Below, in pieces: positions 1 through 6,696 of a stretch of 10,913 bases of DNA (the stretch's first letter is position 1; every line of letters starts with the position of its first letter). The DNA is from an uncultured Actinomycetes bacterium. GTDB taxonomy: Bacteria; Actinomycetota; Acidimicrobiia; Acidimicrobiales; Acidimicrobilacustridaceae. A program made the translations under genes and the position numbers. Under the pieces are notes generated by a model that did no database searches, was not told where the DNA came from, and saw only the letters and a list, made by a program, of their open reading frames with translations. The DNA lies in assembly GCA_945957335.1 (NCBI GenBank), contig CAMFLJ010000105.1:1-10913 (forward strand), read 5' to 3'.

Positions 1-570
1 GGTGAGGATCCAGCGGGCCTGGACGCCACCAGGGGTCTCGTCGCCCTCGAGGGCGGCGAAGAGCGCATCGGCGTCGGCGGGCAGCGCCTCGTGCACGGAG
101 TCCTGGTGGACCATGAGGTCGCGCACCAGGCCGGCGACCTCGGCGAGCTCACGGCCGGCGGCGATGGCCTCGAGCCCGGCGTTGGCGTCGGCGAGCAGGC
201 GGTCGTGGCTGTGGCGGCGCGACACGTTGCGGGTGGTGACGAGCACGCCCTTCACGTCGGGGTGGTCGAGCATGTTGCGCGCCGTGCACTCGATGACCTC
301 GTAGTGGCCCTCGTTGTGGCGCATCCGCAGCTGGCAGTCGAACTCCTGGCCCGGGTGCTCGAGCACCCGGCGCTCCATGTCCTCGTAGATCGGGAGGTCC
401 TCGGGGTGGATGACGTCGAACGGCGTGATGCCGGTGAGGTCGTCGTAGCCCAGGGTGGGCGCGTCGTCGGCCTTGCTCGACATCACGCTGCCGTCTGCGG
501 CCAGCACCGAGATCGTGCACGCGCTGTACCGAAGCAGCGCGTCCAGGAACCGAGTCGACTCGGAGTCCAT
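1..570 (-). CDS. PAS-domain sensory/signalling protein, C-terminus cut by window edge
   Basis: The frame is open from an ATG at 570 to base 1, giving 190 residues with no stop, so the C-terminal part lies outside the window. The first ~130 residues read as a PAS sensor fold: an N-terminal helix (STRFLDALLRYSACTISVLA), a 'GYDDLTGITPFDVIHPEDLP' segment typical of PAS beta/alpha elements, and a closing 'GVLVTTRNVSRRHSHDR' strand that resembles the usual PAS exit. The stretch after it (LADANAGLEAIAAGRELAEV) looks like the opening helix of a GAF domain. I infer a cytoplasmic signalling protein, perhaps with a GGDEF/EAL or kinase output, but no output domain is visible. The start is chosen because the PAS homology begins right after it. 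No strong Shine-Dalgarno precedes it; a possible ECF-type promoter lies at 614-639. Confidence 0.8.
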   Translation of the reverse strand, partial: MDSESTRFLDALLRYSACTISVLAADGSVMSSKADDAPTLGYDDLTGITPFDVIHPEDLPIYEDMERRVLEHPGQEFDCQLRMRHNEGHYEVIECTARNMLDHPDVKGVLVTTRNVSRRHSHDRLLADANAGLEAIAAGRELAEVAGLVRDLMVHQDSVHEALPADADALFAALEGDETPGGVQARWILT

Positions 571-613
571 CAGCCGTGTCCGCCCTTCTGCCGTTCCCGA
601 CCGTTCGCCGTGC

Positions 614-639
614 AACCTATCACCACGCAGAGTAGTTCC
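614..639 (-). promoter_or_regulatory. Possible ECF-sigma-type promoter before the PAS gene
   Basis: On the minus strand GGAAC (639-635) is followed after exactly 18 bases by GTT (616-614), about 44 bases before the PAS start codon. This resembles ECF sigma promoters of the SigR/SigE type in actinomycetes. TAGGTT at 619-614 would also fit a TANNNT -10 box, but no TTGACA-like -35 accompanies it. The rest of the 571-666 gap holds only a small GCAC-TCC-GTGC hairpin at 644-654. This is a motif match only. Confidence 0.2.
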
Positions 640-666
640 TCCAGCACTCCGTGCGGAACCAGGTGT

Positions 667-1020
667 CTAGACGAAGGTGGCCACGACCTCAACGGGTGGG
701 CGGGCGACGGCCGCCCGGTCGGAGGTCTCGAGCAGCGGGCGCTGCATGAGCTCGGGGTGCTCGACGAGCACGTCGACCACGGCCTCGGCCTCCGTGTACC
801 CCTTGGGGTCGAGGCCCAGGGCCTTGAACTTGTCGTCGTGGCGGACGAGGTCGGCCACCGGCCCGTCGAGGTGGCCCACGATGCGCTCGAGGTCGGCCCG
901 CGACGGCGGCTCCTTCAGGTAGAGCACCGTGTCGAACTCGACGCCGGACTCCTCGAGCGCCTGCAGGGCGCGGCGCGAGTTCGAGCACTTCGGGTTGTGG
1001 AAGATCGTCAGGTCGGCCAT
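667..1020 (-). CDS. arsC: ArsC/Spx-family reductase (arsenate reductase-like, YfgD type)
   Basis: This 117-residue protein has the length and layout of glutaredoxin-coupled ArsC proteins, which are thioredoxin-fold enzymes reducing arsenate to arsenite in the cytoplasm. It opens with TIFHNPKCSNSR, placing the catalytic cysteine at Cys12. The three arginines that bind arsenate in plasmid R773 ArsC fall at the same numbers: Arg60 (DLVRHD), Arg94 (MQRPLL) and Arg107 (VARPPVEVV). The CSNSR variant after the cysteine resembles the YfgD-like branch, whose physiological substrate is less certain. There is no arsR, arsB or acr3 next to it, so a dedicated arsenic operon is not supported. It follows DUF4031 by 9 bases and probably shares its transcript. 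It may also have its own leaderless promoter: GTAGCAT 6 bases before ATG, overlapping the upstream stop codon. Confidence 0.88.
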   Translation of the reverse strand: MADLTIFHNPKCSNSRRALQALEESGVEFDTVLYLKEPPSRADLERIVGHLDGPVADLVRHDDKFKALGLDPKGYTEAEAVVDVLVEHPELMQRPLLETSDRAAVARPPVEVVATFV

Positions 1021-1026
1021 GGCCGG

Positions 1027-1032
1027 ATGCTA
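1027..1032 (-). promoter_or_regulatory. Leaderless -10 candidate for the ArsC-like gene
   Basis: TAGCAT lies 6 bases upstream of the ATG at 1020, with no Shine-Dalgarno in between. Its first three bases are the TAG stop of the DUF4031 gene. It could give the reductase gene its own start site within the two-gene unit. Confidence 0.35.
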
Positions 1033-1320
1033 CGCAGGCGCCCACCCGAGCGACACCGGGCCATCCGAGCGGGTGCGGCGCAGTCCGGCGGCCTTCAGCC
1101 GGCGCACCAGCACGCGGGCGTCGACCGCCTCGGCACCCAGGCGGATGGCCTCGAGCCGGTAGTCGTCGGGCACGTCGTAGTGGTCGCCCTGGAACGCCCG
1201 CCGGGGGATGCCCAGCCGCTGGGCGAACTCGTGCAGCTCGTCGTAGCTGTGGTCGCTCACCAGGTGGGCCCACTTGCGGCCCTTCCAGTGCCAGATCGCC
1301 TGGTCGACGAGGACGGCCAT
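1030..1320 (-). CDS. DUF4031 family protein
   Basis: This is a 96-residue protein with the DUF4031 pattern seen in actinobacteria: an opening MAVLVDQAIWHWKGRKWAHL, an LVSD-x(5)-ELHEFA segment (20-33), a GIPRRAFQGDHYDVPDD core (37-53) and a C-terminal LVRRLKAAGLRR helix. The function of the family is not known; conserved His, Asp and Trp residues leave an enzymatic or nucleic-acid role open. It is the first gene of a two-gene minus-strand unit with the ArsC-like reductase, 9 bases apart. Its ATG is only 42 bases from the divergent HNH gene. No Shine-Dalgarno is seen; GTAGCGT lies 6 bases before ATG, which suggests a leaderless mRNA. Confidence 0.8.
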   Translation of the reverse strand: MAVLVDQAIWHWKGRKWAHLVSDHSYDELHEFAQRLGIPRRAFQGDHYDVPDDYRLEAIRLGAEAVDARVLVRRLKAAGLRRTRSDGPVSLGWAPA

Positions 1321-1326
1321 GACCCG

Positions 1327-1332
1327 ACGCTA
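1327..1332 (-). promoter_or_regulatory. Leaderless -10 candidate for the DUF4031 gene
   Basis: TAGCGT (TANNNT consensus, inside GTAGCGT) ends 6 bases before the ATG at 1320, so transcription would begin at or next to the start codon. No ribosome binding site is present. The same GTAGCNT-N6-ATG layout occurs before the ArsC-like gene (1027-1032) and the PH-like gene (7162-7167). No clear -35 is visible. Confidence 0.4.
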
Positions 1333-1348
1333 CCGGCCGACCCGGCCC

Positions 1349-1354
1349 TACCCT
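1349..1354 (+). promoter_or_regulatory. Leaderless -10 candidate for the HNH gene
   Basis: TACCCT fits TANNNT and ends 8 bases before the ATG at 1363; no Shine-Dalgarno is present. It lies in the 42-base gap shared with the divergent DUF4031 promoter, so both promoters would have to fit in that space. The match is weaker than the minus-strand ones. Confidence 0.25.
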
Positions 1355-1362
1355 CGCCCCGG

Positions 1363-1776
1363 ATGGGCCCCGACCGCCACGACCCGAGCGGCAGCGCGCC
1401 GCCGGCCACCAACCTGCCGCGGCGCGAGCGGCTCCGGCTGGTGCTCGAGTGCGACGGCGCGGCGTGCGTGTGGTGCCGGCGACCGATCGAGACCGACCTG
1501 GTCCGGGCCACCACCGAGCACGTCGTGCCCCGGATCAAGGGCGGCCCCTCCTGGCTCGAGAACGAGGTCGCGGCGTGCGCCCGCTGCAACCGCGAGCGCG
1601 GCCACCGCACGCCCGCCGACTGGATCGACGAGTGCCAGCGGCGCGGCTGGCAGCCCGACGTCGACGCCGTGGTCCGGGCCCTCCGCTCGCTCCAGGCGGC
1701 CATCGCCGAGCGGGGCGGGCAGCGCCGGGCCCGCCCCTACGTGGCCACCCAGCTCCGCCGCCTCGATCGCCGGTGA
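1363..1776 (+). CDS. Small HNH endonuclease with four-cysteine zinc site
   Basis: This 137-residue protein carries a complete HNH (His-Me finger) core. CVWC (Cys35, Cys38) and CARC (Cys72, Cys75) form the expected structural zinc site. TEHVVPRIKGG holds the Glu52-His53 pair and the glycine turn, ENEV supplies Asn67, and CNRERGH supplies Asn76. Such domains cut DNA in a metal-dependent way and occur in repair, restriction and mobile-element proteins; short chromosomal copies like this one usually have no known target. Residues 1-25 are polar and Pro-rich; the C-terminal ~50 residues form a basic helix and tail (LRSLQAAIAERGGQRRARPY) that may contact DNA. The frame stays open far upstream on the antisense of other genes, so ATG 1363 was chosen because it clears the divergent gene. 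The next gene starts 17 bases after its stop. Confidence 0.85.
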   Translation: MGPDRHDPSGSAPPATNLPRRERLRLVLECDGAACVWCRRPIETDLVRATTEHVVPRIKGGPSWLENEVAACARCNRERGHRTPADWIDECQRRGWQPDVDAVVRALRSLQAAIAERGGQRRARPYVATQLRRLDRR

Positions 1777-1793
1777 TCGACGAAGATGGGCCG

Positions 1794-2462
1794 ATGACGC
1801 CATCCGCCGACGGGCTCACCACCAAGGACGGGGTGCGGGCGGCGCGGGTGCTGGGGCACCTGGCGCTCTACTACCGGCCCGGCACCGAGGAGGCAGCCCG
1901 CACGCTGCTCACCGACCTCGGGTGCGAGCTGATCGACAACGGGCCCCGGCCGGGCGAGGACGGCTTCGCCAGCGCCGTGCTCGACATGGCCACCGCCGAC
2001 CACCACGACGGCGTGATCTACGTGGCGCAGATGGGCGACGCCCAGTGGGCGCTCGAGCAGCAGGTCGACGCGCTCATGGCCACCGACGAGGGCCGGGCCC
2101 TGGCCGAGCGGGTGGCCGAGTGGCCGGAGTCCGCTCCCCACGCCGGCATCGTCTACGACTCGCTCGACGAGCTCGAGGCCGCGCTGGTGCGCCTCGACGA
2201 GCACACCGCGCCGGGTGGCCCGCTCGAGGGCCACGTGCGGGTCGTGCGCTTCCGCGCCCGCCCCGGCCTCGACCCCGACGTCGACGCCCGCATGGCCGCC
2301 TCGCCGGTGTTCAGCGACGACGACCGCCCCGCCTTCGGCGACCACATCGTCCAGTGCTTCGTGCACACCGACCTGTTCGGGTCGCTCACCTCGGCCCGGG
2401 TCATCGAGCTCGACTTCGCCTTCCCCCCGTTCTACGAGCGGGTCCCCACCTTCGGCCGCTGA
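1794..2462 (+). CDS. Conserved hypothetical protein, 222 aa (possible VOC-like fold)
   Basis: I do not recognise this family. The protein has 222 residues, is acidic, and has no signal peptide or membrane segment. VLGHLALYYRPGTEEAARTL (19-38) resembles the first strand and helix of the vicinal-oxygen-chelate (glyoxalase) fold, and GDHIVQCFVHTDLFG (182-196) followed by IELDF could be a second such half. That similarity is weak and no full metal site can be assigned with confidence. The middle (75-135) is helix-rich. The ATG at 1794 is 17 bases after the HNH stop and begins just before the first recognisable secondary structure, so the two genes may share a transcript. The open frame extends upstream in the HNH region, which I treat as shadow. 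A hairpin follows at 2494-2524. Confidence 0.7.
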   Translation: MTPSADGLTTKDGVRAARVLGHLALYYRPGTEEAARTLLTDLGCELIDNGPRPGEDGFASAVLDMATADHHDGVIYVAQMGDAQWALEQQVDALMATDEGRALAERVAEWPESAPHAGIVYDSLDELEAALVRLDEHTAPGGPLEGHVRVVRFRARPGLDPDVDARMAASPVFSDDDRPAFGDHIVQCFVHTDLFGSLTSARVIELDFAFPPFYERVPTFGR

Positions 2463-2493
2463 GCGCAGCACTCGGATCGGCCACGAGGGGCAC

Positions 2494-2524
2494 GAGGGCC
2501 ACGACGACCGAAACGGTCGCCCTC
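2494..2524. terminator. Hairpin between convergent genes, possible bidirectional terminator
   Basis: CGACCG-AAA-CGGTCG (2505-2519) is a perfect 6-bp stem with a 3-base loop. GAGGG (2494-2498) can pair with CCCTC (2520-2524) after a left-side bulge. It sits in the 84-base gap where the plus-strand hypothetical gene and the minus-strand gluQ gene converge. No U-run follows on either strand, as is common in high-GC actinomycetes, so this is a positional and structural call only. Confidence 0.35.
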
Positions 2525-2546
2525 GCCCTCACGGGCGGGGTCACGG

Positions 2547-3482
2547 TCAGGGCACGGGGAGGAGCAGCTCCGCCGGCAGAACCCAGGGCTCGCGACCGAG
2601 GGCGTCGGGGTCGAAGCGGGTGAGCAGGTCGGCGGGGGTGACCGCCTCGCCCGGCTCGCACAGGTCGAGCGAGGCGCCGAACCACGAGAGCACGTCGGCC
2701 GGCGAGCGGCCGAGGGCCACCTGGTCGGTGAGCGTGACCGAGCCGTGGCGCTTGGCCAGGCGCTCGCCGTCGGGGCCGAGCACGAGCGGAACGTGGGCGT
2801 GAGCGGGCACGTCGAGGCCGAGCAGGCGGGCCACCAGGACCTGGCGGGGCGTGGTGTCGAGCAGGTCGTCGCCCCGCACGACCTCGCCGATGCCGTCGTC
2901 GTTGTCGTCGACCACCACCACCAGGTTGTAGGCGGGAGCGCCGTCGGCCCGGCGCACCACGAAGTCGTCGACCGCGCCGGTGCACTCCCCCGCCACCCGG
3001 TCGACGAAGGTGACGACCTCGCCCGCGGCCCGCAGGCGCAGCGAGGGGCGACGGCCGGCCGCCTCGCGCTCGGCCCTCTCGGCGGCCGTCAGGTCGCGGC
3101 AGGTGCCCGGGTAGGCACCGGCGGGCAGGGGCCCGTGAGGGGCCGAGACCGCCGCCTCGACCTCGGCCAGGATCTCGCGCCGGGTGCAGTAGCAGGGGTA
3201 GGTGAGGCCGTCGACCACCAGCCGCTCGACCGCGGCGTCGTGGGCGGGGCGCCGCTCCGACTGCCGCAGCACCGGGCCGTCATGGTCGAGGCCGAGTGCG
3301 GCCAGGTCGGCGATGGCGGACGCTTCGTGCTCGGCGCGCGACGCCACCGCGTCGAGGTCCTCGATCCGCAGCAGGAAGCGGCTGCCGTCGTGGCGGGCGA
3401 AGAGCCACGCCAGCAGCGCGGTGCGCAGGTTGCCGAGGTGCAGCGGCCCGGTGGGGCTGGGGGCGAAGCGGCCGTCGGGCAC
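2547..3482 (-). CDS. gluQ: Glutamyl-Q tRNA(Asp) synthetase
   Basis: GluQRS attaches glutamate to the queuosine base at position 34 of tRNA-Asp, an anticodon-loop modification rather than aminoacylation of the 3' end. The 311 residues cover a class I synthetase catalytic core: FAPSPTGPLHLGNLRTAL (6-23) with the HLGN signature at 15-18, RIEDLD (39-44), RGDDLLDTTPRQ (203-214), and LAKRHGS (242-248) in place of KMSKS. The zinc site of this family is visible: Cys97 and Cys99 (PCYC), then Tyr124 and Cys128 (AYPGTC). The anticodon-binding domains of full GltX (about 470 residues) are absent, which separates GluQ from GltX. The GTG at 3482 lies 5 residues before the conserved RFAPSPTG and 26 bases after the parA stop; no good Shine-Dalgarno is seen. 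It is last in the DUF1295/CYTH-CHAD/parA unit. Its activity would require queuosine in the host. Confidence 0.9.
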   Translation of the reverse strand: MPDGRFAPSPTGPLHLGNLRTALLAWLFARHDGSRFLLRIEDLDAVASRAEHEASAIADLAALGLDHDGPVLRQSERRPAHDAAVERLVVDGLTYPCYCTRREILAEVEAAVSAPHGPLPAGAYPGTCRDLTAAERAEREAAGRRPSLRLRAAGEVVTFVDRVAGECTGAVDDFVVRRADGAPAYNLVVVVDDNDDGIGEVVRGDDLLDTTPRQVLVARLLGLDVPAHAHVPLVLGPDGERLAKRHGSVTLTDQVALGRSPADVLSWFGASLDLCEPGEAVTPADLLTRFDPDALGREPWVLPAELLLPVP

Positions 3483-3508
3483 GGTGGTGGGCCGGACCGG
3501 GAAGCGCC

Positions 3509-4255
3509 CTAGAGGCGGGCGCTGATCTCGTCCCAGAGCGCGGCGTAGGAGCGGGCGGCGCGGCTGCCGGGCGAGAAGGCGGTGACGGGCTGGCGGTGCA
3601 CGCCCATCCGTTCGACGTCGGTGACGGCGGGGATGAGCTCGTCGAGGAGGTCGGGCCGGGCGGCGCGCAGCTCGACCAGCAGCTCGCGGTGCAGGCGCTT
3701 GCGGCGGTCGACCATCGAGAAGAAGCCGATGACGTCGAGATCCTTCACGACCTCCGGGTTCTCCTCGACGAAGCGGTCGAGCTGCTCGAACGTGCGGATC
3801 GACAGCGTCGTCGGGATCACGGGCACGAGCAGGGCGTCGGCGGCGCGGAACACGCTCTCCGACGCCAGCGAGATGCTCGGCGGGCAGTCGAGGAAGACGA
3901 GGTCGTACTCCTTGGCGACGCTGCGCAGCACCCGGCGCAACGTGGCGAGCGGCTTCTTCGAGCCCTCGATCATGAGGTCGAGGTTGCGCATCGAGAAGTC
4001 GGCGGGGACGACGTCGAGGTTGTCGTAGTCGCTGGCCTTGATGACCTCGTCGAGGTCGCGGCGGCCCGACACGATGGCCTTGCCGCCGCCCTTCACCTTG
4101 GGCCGGATGCGGAAGTAGAAGGTGGCCGCGCCCTGCGGGTCGAGATCCCACACCAGCACCCTGTTGCCGCGCGACGCCGCCTCGTAGGCGAGGTTCACCG
4201 CGGTGGCGGTCTTCCCGACGCCGCCCTTGATGTTGTAGGTGGCGAGGACCTTCAC
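3509..4255 (-). CDS. ParA/Soj-type ATPase without a ParB neighbour
   Basis: This 248-residue P-loop ATPase belongs to the ParA/MinD group. It has a deviant Walker A KGGVGKT (10-16) that keeps the signature Lys10, a switch DLDPQG (37-42) and a Walker B DLVFLDCPP (118-126). Members dimerise on ATP, bind nucleoid DNA nonspecifically and move plasmids, chromosomes, carboxysomes or other cargo when a partner triggers hydrolysis. The basic patch DRRKRLHR (183-190) could contact DNA. No N-terminal DNA-binding domain is present, so it is a short, type Ib-like ATPase. There is no parB or parS nearby. Instead its GTG start overlaps the stop of the CYTH-CHAD gene by 4 bases (GTGA), with GAGGAG 5 bases ahead, implying translational coupling. 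I infer that the CHAD protein or its polyphosphate cargo is the partner. Confidence 0.9.
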   Translation of the reverse strand: MKVLATYNIKGGVGKTATAVNLAYEAASRGNRVLVWDLDPQGAATFYFRIRPKVKGGGKAIVSGRRDLDEVIKASDYDNLDVVPADFSMRNLDLMIEGSKKPLATLRRVLRSVAKEYDLVFLDCPPSISLASESVFRAADALLVPVIPTTLSIRTFEQLDRFVEENPEVVKDLDVIGFFSMVDRRKRLHRELLVELRAARPDLLDELIPAVTDVERMGVHRQPVTAFSPGSRAARSYAALWDEISARL

Positions 4256-5835
4256 GAGAGCTCCTCGGCGTCCTCGGACAGCCGCTCGTAGGCCTTGGTG
4301 ACGGTGTGGCTGTCGAAGGCGGCGAAGCGCTGGGCGAACTCGACCCGTGCGGCCGCGCCCCGGGCGTGCACCCCTTCGATGACCGCGCCGAGAGCGAGCA
4401 GGGTGGCCGCGGGCGCGCCCCGCTCGACGAGCTGCACGGCCATGTCCTCGAGAGCGTGGGCCTGGACCTCGGTGTCCTGGAACGTGCCGAGGGTGTCCTG
4501 CAGGGCCTTCAGGGGCTTGACCGCGGTGGCCACGTCGGAGGCCGGGAACAGCGAGCCGAAGCACTCGAGCAGGTAGCGCAGGCGTTTGGCGTCCTTGCGG
4601 AGGTCGTGGAGAGCGACGGGCTCGGAGCCGTCGTCGATCGTGCGGCCGTCGCGGACGAGGCGGGTGTGGGCCTTGTGGATGCGCTCGGCGGCCACGACCA
4701 CGGCGGGTCGCAGCGAGTCGGGGGCGTCGGAGCCGGGCTCGCCGCCGTCGTCGGCCGGCCAGGCGCCGTCGCCGGCGAGGAACTCGGCCCAGTCGCGCCC
4801 GAGCTGGGCCCGGCGCATCGAGCGCAGGTCGGCCACCAGCTGGCCGTGGCACTCGCGCTGGCGCTCGACCAGCAGCTCGCGCAGCGGCTCGAGGGCGGCG
4901 GCCCGCTCGGCGGGCACCGAGGCGAGCAGGCCCGGGTAGTCGAGCAGGTGGACGTCGGCGTCGCGCTGGGGCGTGGTGATGTCGCCGAGCCACTTGAAGC
5001 CGGCGCGGAACTCGTCGCGGCGCTCGGGCGGCAGCACCTTGCGGCCCTCCTGCAGCACCGAGCGGGTGCGGCGCACCGCCACCCGGAAGTCGTGGAGGAA
5101 CTCGGAGTCGGTGTCGGCGATGGTGCCGGCGAAGTTGGCCGTCATCGTGTCGGTGAGCGCGCGCAGCACGGTGCGCCACGCCTCGGCGGCGGGGGCGGTG
5201 GGGTGCAGGGCGAGGCGCAGCTTCGAGGGCAGGAACGCCGGGGCGCCCGAGGCGGCGCGGGCCGCGGCGGCCACCGAGCCGGTGAACGGCTCGAGCACCA
5301 GGGCCGCCCGCAGGCGCTTCTCGAGGCGGTCTGCCTCGCGGCCGTAGCCGCGCAGCTCGTGCAGCTCGACCAGCATCGGGAGGTCGTCGCCGTTGCGCAG
5401 CACCGACGTGTCGACGACCACGCGGGCCGTGGTCTTCTCCTCGCGGTCGAGGGCGGCGAGCACGGTGAGGCGGGTGGTGATGGTGGGGCCGGGCACGAGC
5501 GCCCGCATCTCCATGAGCCCGGCCAGCCGGTCGGCCGCGGGCCACGCCGGCAGGTCGGCGACGAAGCGCGGCGCCTCGGGGAGGGCGAGCTGGTGGGTGG
5601 CCACCGTGCGGCCGTCCTCGGTCCAGACGAGCGACGCCGAGCCGCTGCCGTCGACCGGGTGGCGCAGCTCGAGCACGACGCCGGCGGCGTCGAGGCGGCC
5701 GTCGGCGGTGTCGAGGAAGGTGCGCTCGACCACGGTGGAGCTGGCCGCCCGCAGCGACAGCTCGTCGGCCAGGCGCACGAGCACGGCCGCAGGGTCGTCG
5801 GTGGGCGTCACGACGAAGCGTCGGACCTCGCTCAC
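4252..5835 (-). CDS. CYTH-CHAD domain protein (polyphosphate-associated)
   Basis: The protein has 527 residues and two regions. Residues 1 to ~180 read as a CYTH (triphosphate tunnel) domain: RTFLDTADGRLDAAGVVLEL (38-57) matches the strand-turn-strand of the family. The N-terminal EXEXK signature is reduced to SEVRRF, and later basic positions are altered, so catalysis may be lost. Residues ~205-520 are a helical CHAD domain, with its two conserved histidine/arginine helices at LHDFRVAVRRTRSVL (247-261) and LHDLRKDAKRLRYLLE (409-424), plus the LQDTLGTFQDTEV motif (445-457). CHAD domains bind inorganic polyphosphate and localise to polyphosphate granules. A Gly/Asp-rich insert (355-375) separates the two halves. 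The GTG start at 5835 has GGGAGG 7 bases upstream. The gene follows DUF1295 by 36 bases and overlaps parA by 4. Confidence 0.9.
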   Translation of the reverse strand: MSEVRRFVVTPTDDPAAVLVRLADELSLRAASSTVVERTFLDTADGRLDAAGVVLELRHPVDGSGSASLVWTEDGRTVATHQLALPEAPRFVADLPAWPAADRLAGLMEMRALVPGPTITTRLTVLAALDREEKTTARVVVDTSVLRNGDDLPMLVELHELRGYGREADRLEKRLRAALVLEPFTGSVAAAARAASGAPAFLPSKLRLALHPTAPAAEAWRTVLRALTDTMTANFAGTIADTDSEFLHDFRVAVRRTRSVLQEGRKVLPPERRDEFRAGFKWLGDITTPQRDADVHLLDYPGLLASVPAERAAALEPLRELLVERQRECHGQLVADLRSMRRAQLGRDWAEFLAGDGAWPADDGGEPGSDAPDSLRPAVVVAAERIHKAHTRLVRDGRTIDDGSEPVALHDLRKDAKRLRYLLECFGSLFPASDVATAVKPLKALQDTLGTFQDTEVQAHALEDMAVQLVERGAPAATLLALGAVIEGVHARGAAARVEFAQRFAAFDSHTVTKAYERLSEDAEELS

Positions 5836-5871
5836 CTCACTGCCTCCCTGGGTCGCCGGACCCGGGCGACG

Positions 5872-6687
5872 TTAGTTGGGCGTGGCGGTGGGGGTGTCCG
5901 GCAGGGCCCGGGGCGGGCGGGGGATGAACGGGCTGGTGCGGCGCACGTAGTCCTCGTAGCCGGGGCGGCGCTTCGCCATCGACTTCTCGAGCAGGGTCAC
6001 GCCCGACACCCGCCGCAGCAGGGTGGTCATCACGACCGGTCCGACGACCGCGGCCCACGCCCACCCGCCGGCGCCGGCGGCCACCAGGAAGATGCCCCAC
6101 CAGACGCAGGCGTCGCCGAAGTAGTTGGGGTGGCGGGTGTAGCGCCACAGGCCCTTGTCCATGACCTGGCCCTTGGAGGCGGGGTCGGCCTTGAAGCGGG
6201 TGAGCTGGGCGTCGCCGACCGACTCGAACACGAAGCCGAGCAGCCACACGGCGATGCCGGCGACCAGCAGGACCGCCCACCCGGTGGCCCGGCCGTCGAT
6301 GCCGCTGCCGAGCTGGAGCGGCAGCGAGACGACCCACATCAGCACGCCCTGCGTGGCGAAGACGGTGAAGAGGCTGATCAGCCAGAAGCGGTCGCCGTGC
6401 TTCTCGCGCATCTCGACGTAGCGGAAGTCCTCGCCGTGTCCCCGGTTACGGGTGAAGAGGTGGACGCCGAGCCGGAGGCCCCACACCGTGACGGCGGCGA
6501 CGAGCACCGTGACTCGCAGCGCGTCGCCCCGGCCGGTGAGACCGGCCACCCAGCCGACGACGACGAAGCCGATCGGCCACACGGGGTCGATGATCGAGGC
6601 GTTCCTCAACGGCAGGCTCACCAGCCACGTGGCCACCATCACCACGGCGACGGCGAGCGCCGACCACCCCATCACGGTCCAGTCCAT
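5872..6687 (-). CDS. DUF1295 membrane protein (steroid 5-alpha-reductase-like superfamily)
   Basis: This 271-residue integral membrane protein has about six hydrophobic segments (roughly 5-25, 33-50, 58-77, 101-121, 136-154, 192-222). The family signature is clear: IIDPVWPIGFV (32-42), FRYVEMREKHGDRFW (88-102), and the cofactor-type motif GLWRYTRHPNYFGD (179-192) followed by EKSMAKRRPGYEDYVRRTSPFIP (234-256). DUF1295 proteins share the fold of steroid/isoprenoid reductases and isoprenylcysteine methyltransferases. The substrate in bacteria is generally unknown, and I cannot tell reductase from methyltransferase here. It is the first gene of the four-gene unit running to gluQ. A GGAAT-N18-GTT match ends 9 bases before ATG. 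The C-terminal tail is Pro/Thr-rich and probably disordered. Confidence 0.85.
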   Translation of the reverse strand: MDWTVMGWSALAVAVVMVATWLVSLPLRNASIIDPVWPIGFVVVGWVAGLTGRGDALRVTVLVAAVTVWGLRLGVHLFTRNRGHGEDFRYVEMREKHGDRFWLISLFTVFATQGVLMWVVSLPLQLGSGIDGRATGWAVLLVAGIAVWLLGFVFESVGDAQLTRFKADPASKGQVMDKGLWRYTRHPNYFGDACVWWGIFLVAAGAGGWAWAAVVGPVVMTTLLRRVSGVTLLEKSMAKRRPGYEDYVRRTSPFIPRPPRALPDTPTATPN

Positions 6688-6696
6688 GTCGGACCC

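Noticed and set aside
667..1020. Arsenic-resistance operon
   Set aside because: Only the reductase-like gene is present; no ArsR, ArsB/Acr3 or ArsM can be seen, and the neighbour is DUF4031.
91..1362. N-terminal extension of the HNH frame back to base 91
   Set aside because: The extension is antisense to the PAS, ArsC-like and DUF4031 genes and has shadow composition; HNH similarity begins only after ATG 1363.
1449..1793. N-terminal extension of the 222-residue protein into the HNH gene
   Set aside because: This part is Arg/Pro-rich and overlaps the well supported HNH gene in another frame; the plausible fold starts after ATG 1794.
3483..4151. N-terminal extension of gluQ across the ParA gene
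   Set aside because: The extended segment is low-complexity Arg/Pro-rich antisense-like sequence overlapping ParA; the class I synthetase core starts just after GTG 3482.
3509..4255. ParA as part of a chromosome or plasmid parABS partition locus
   Set aside because: No ParB-like gene is present, no parS-like 16-base palindrome was noticed, and gidB/oriC neighbours are absent.
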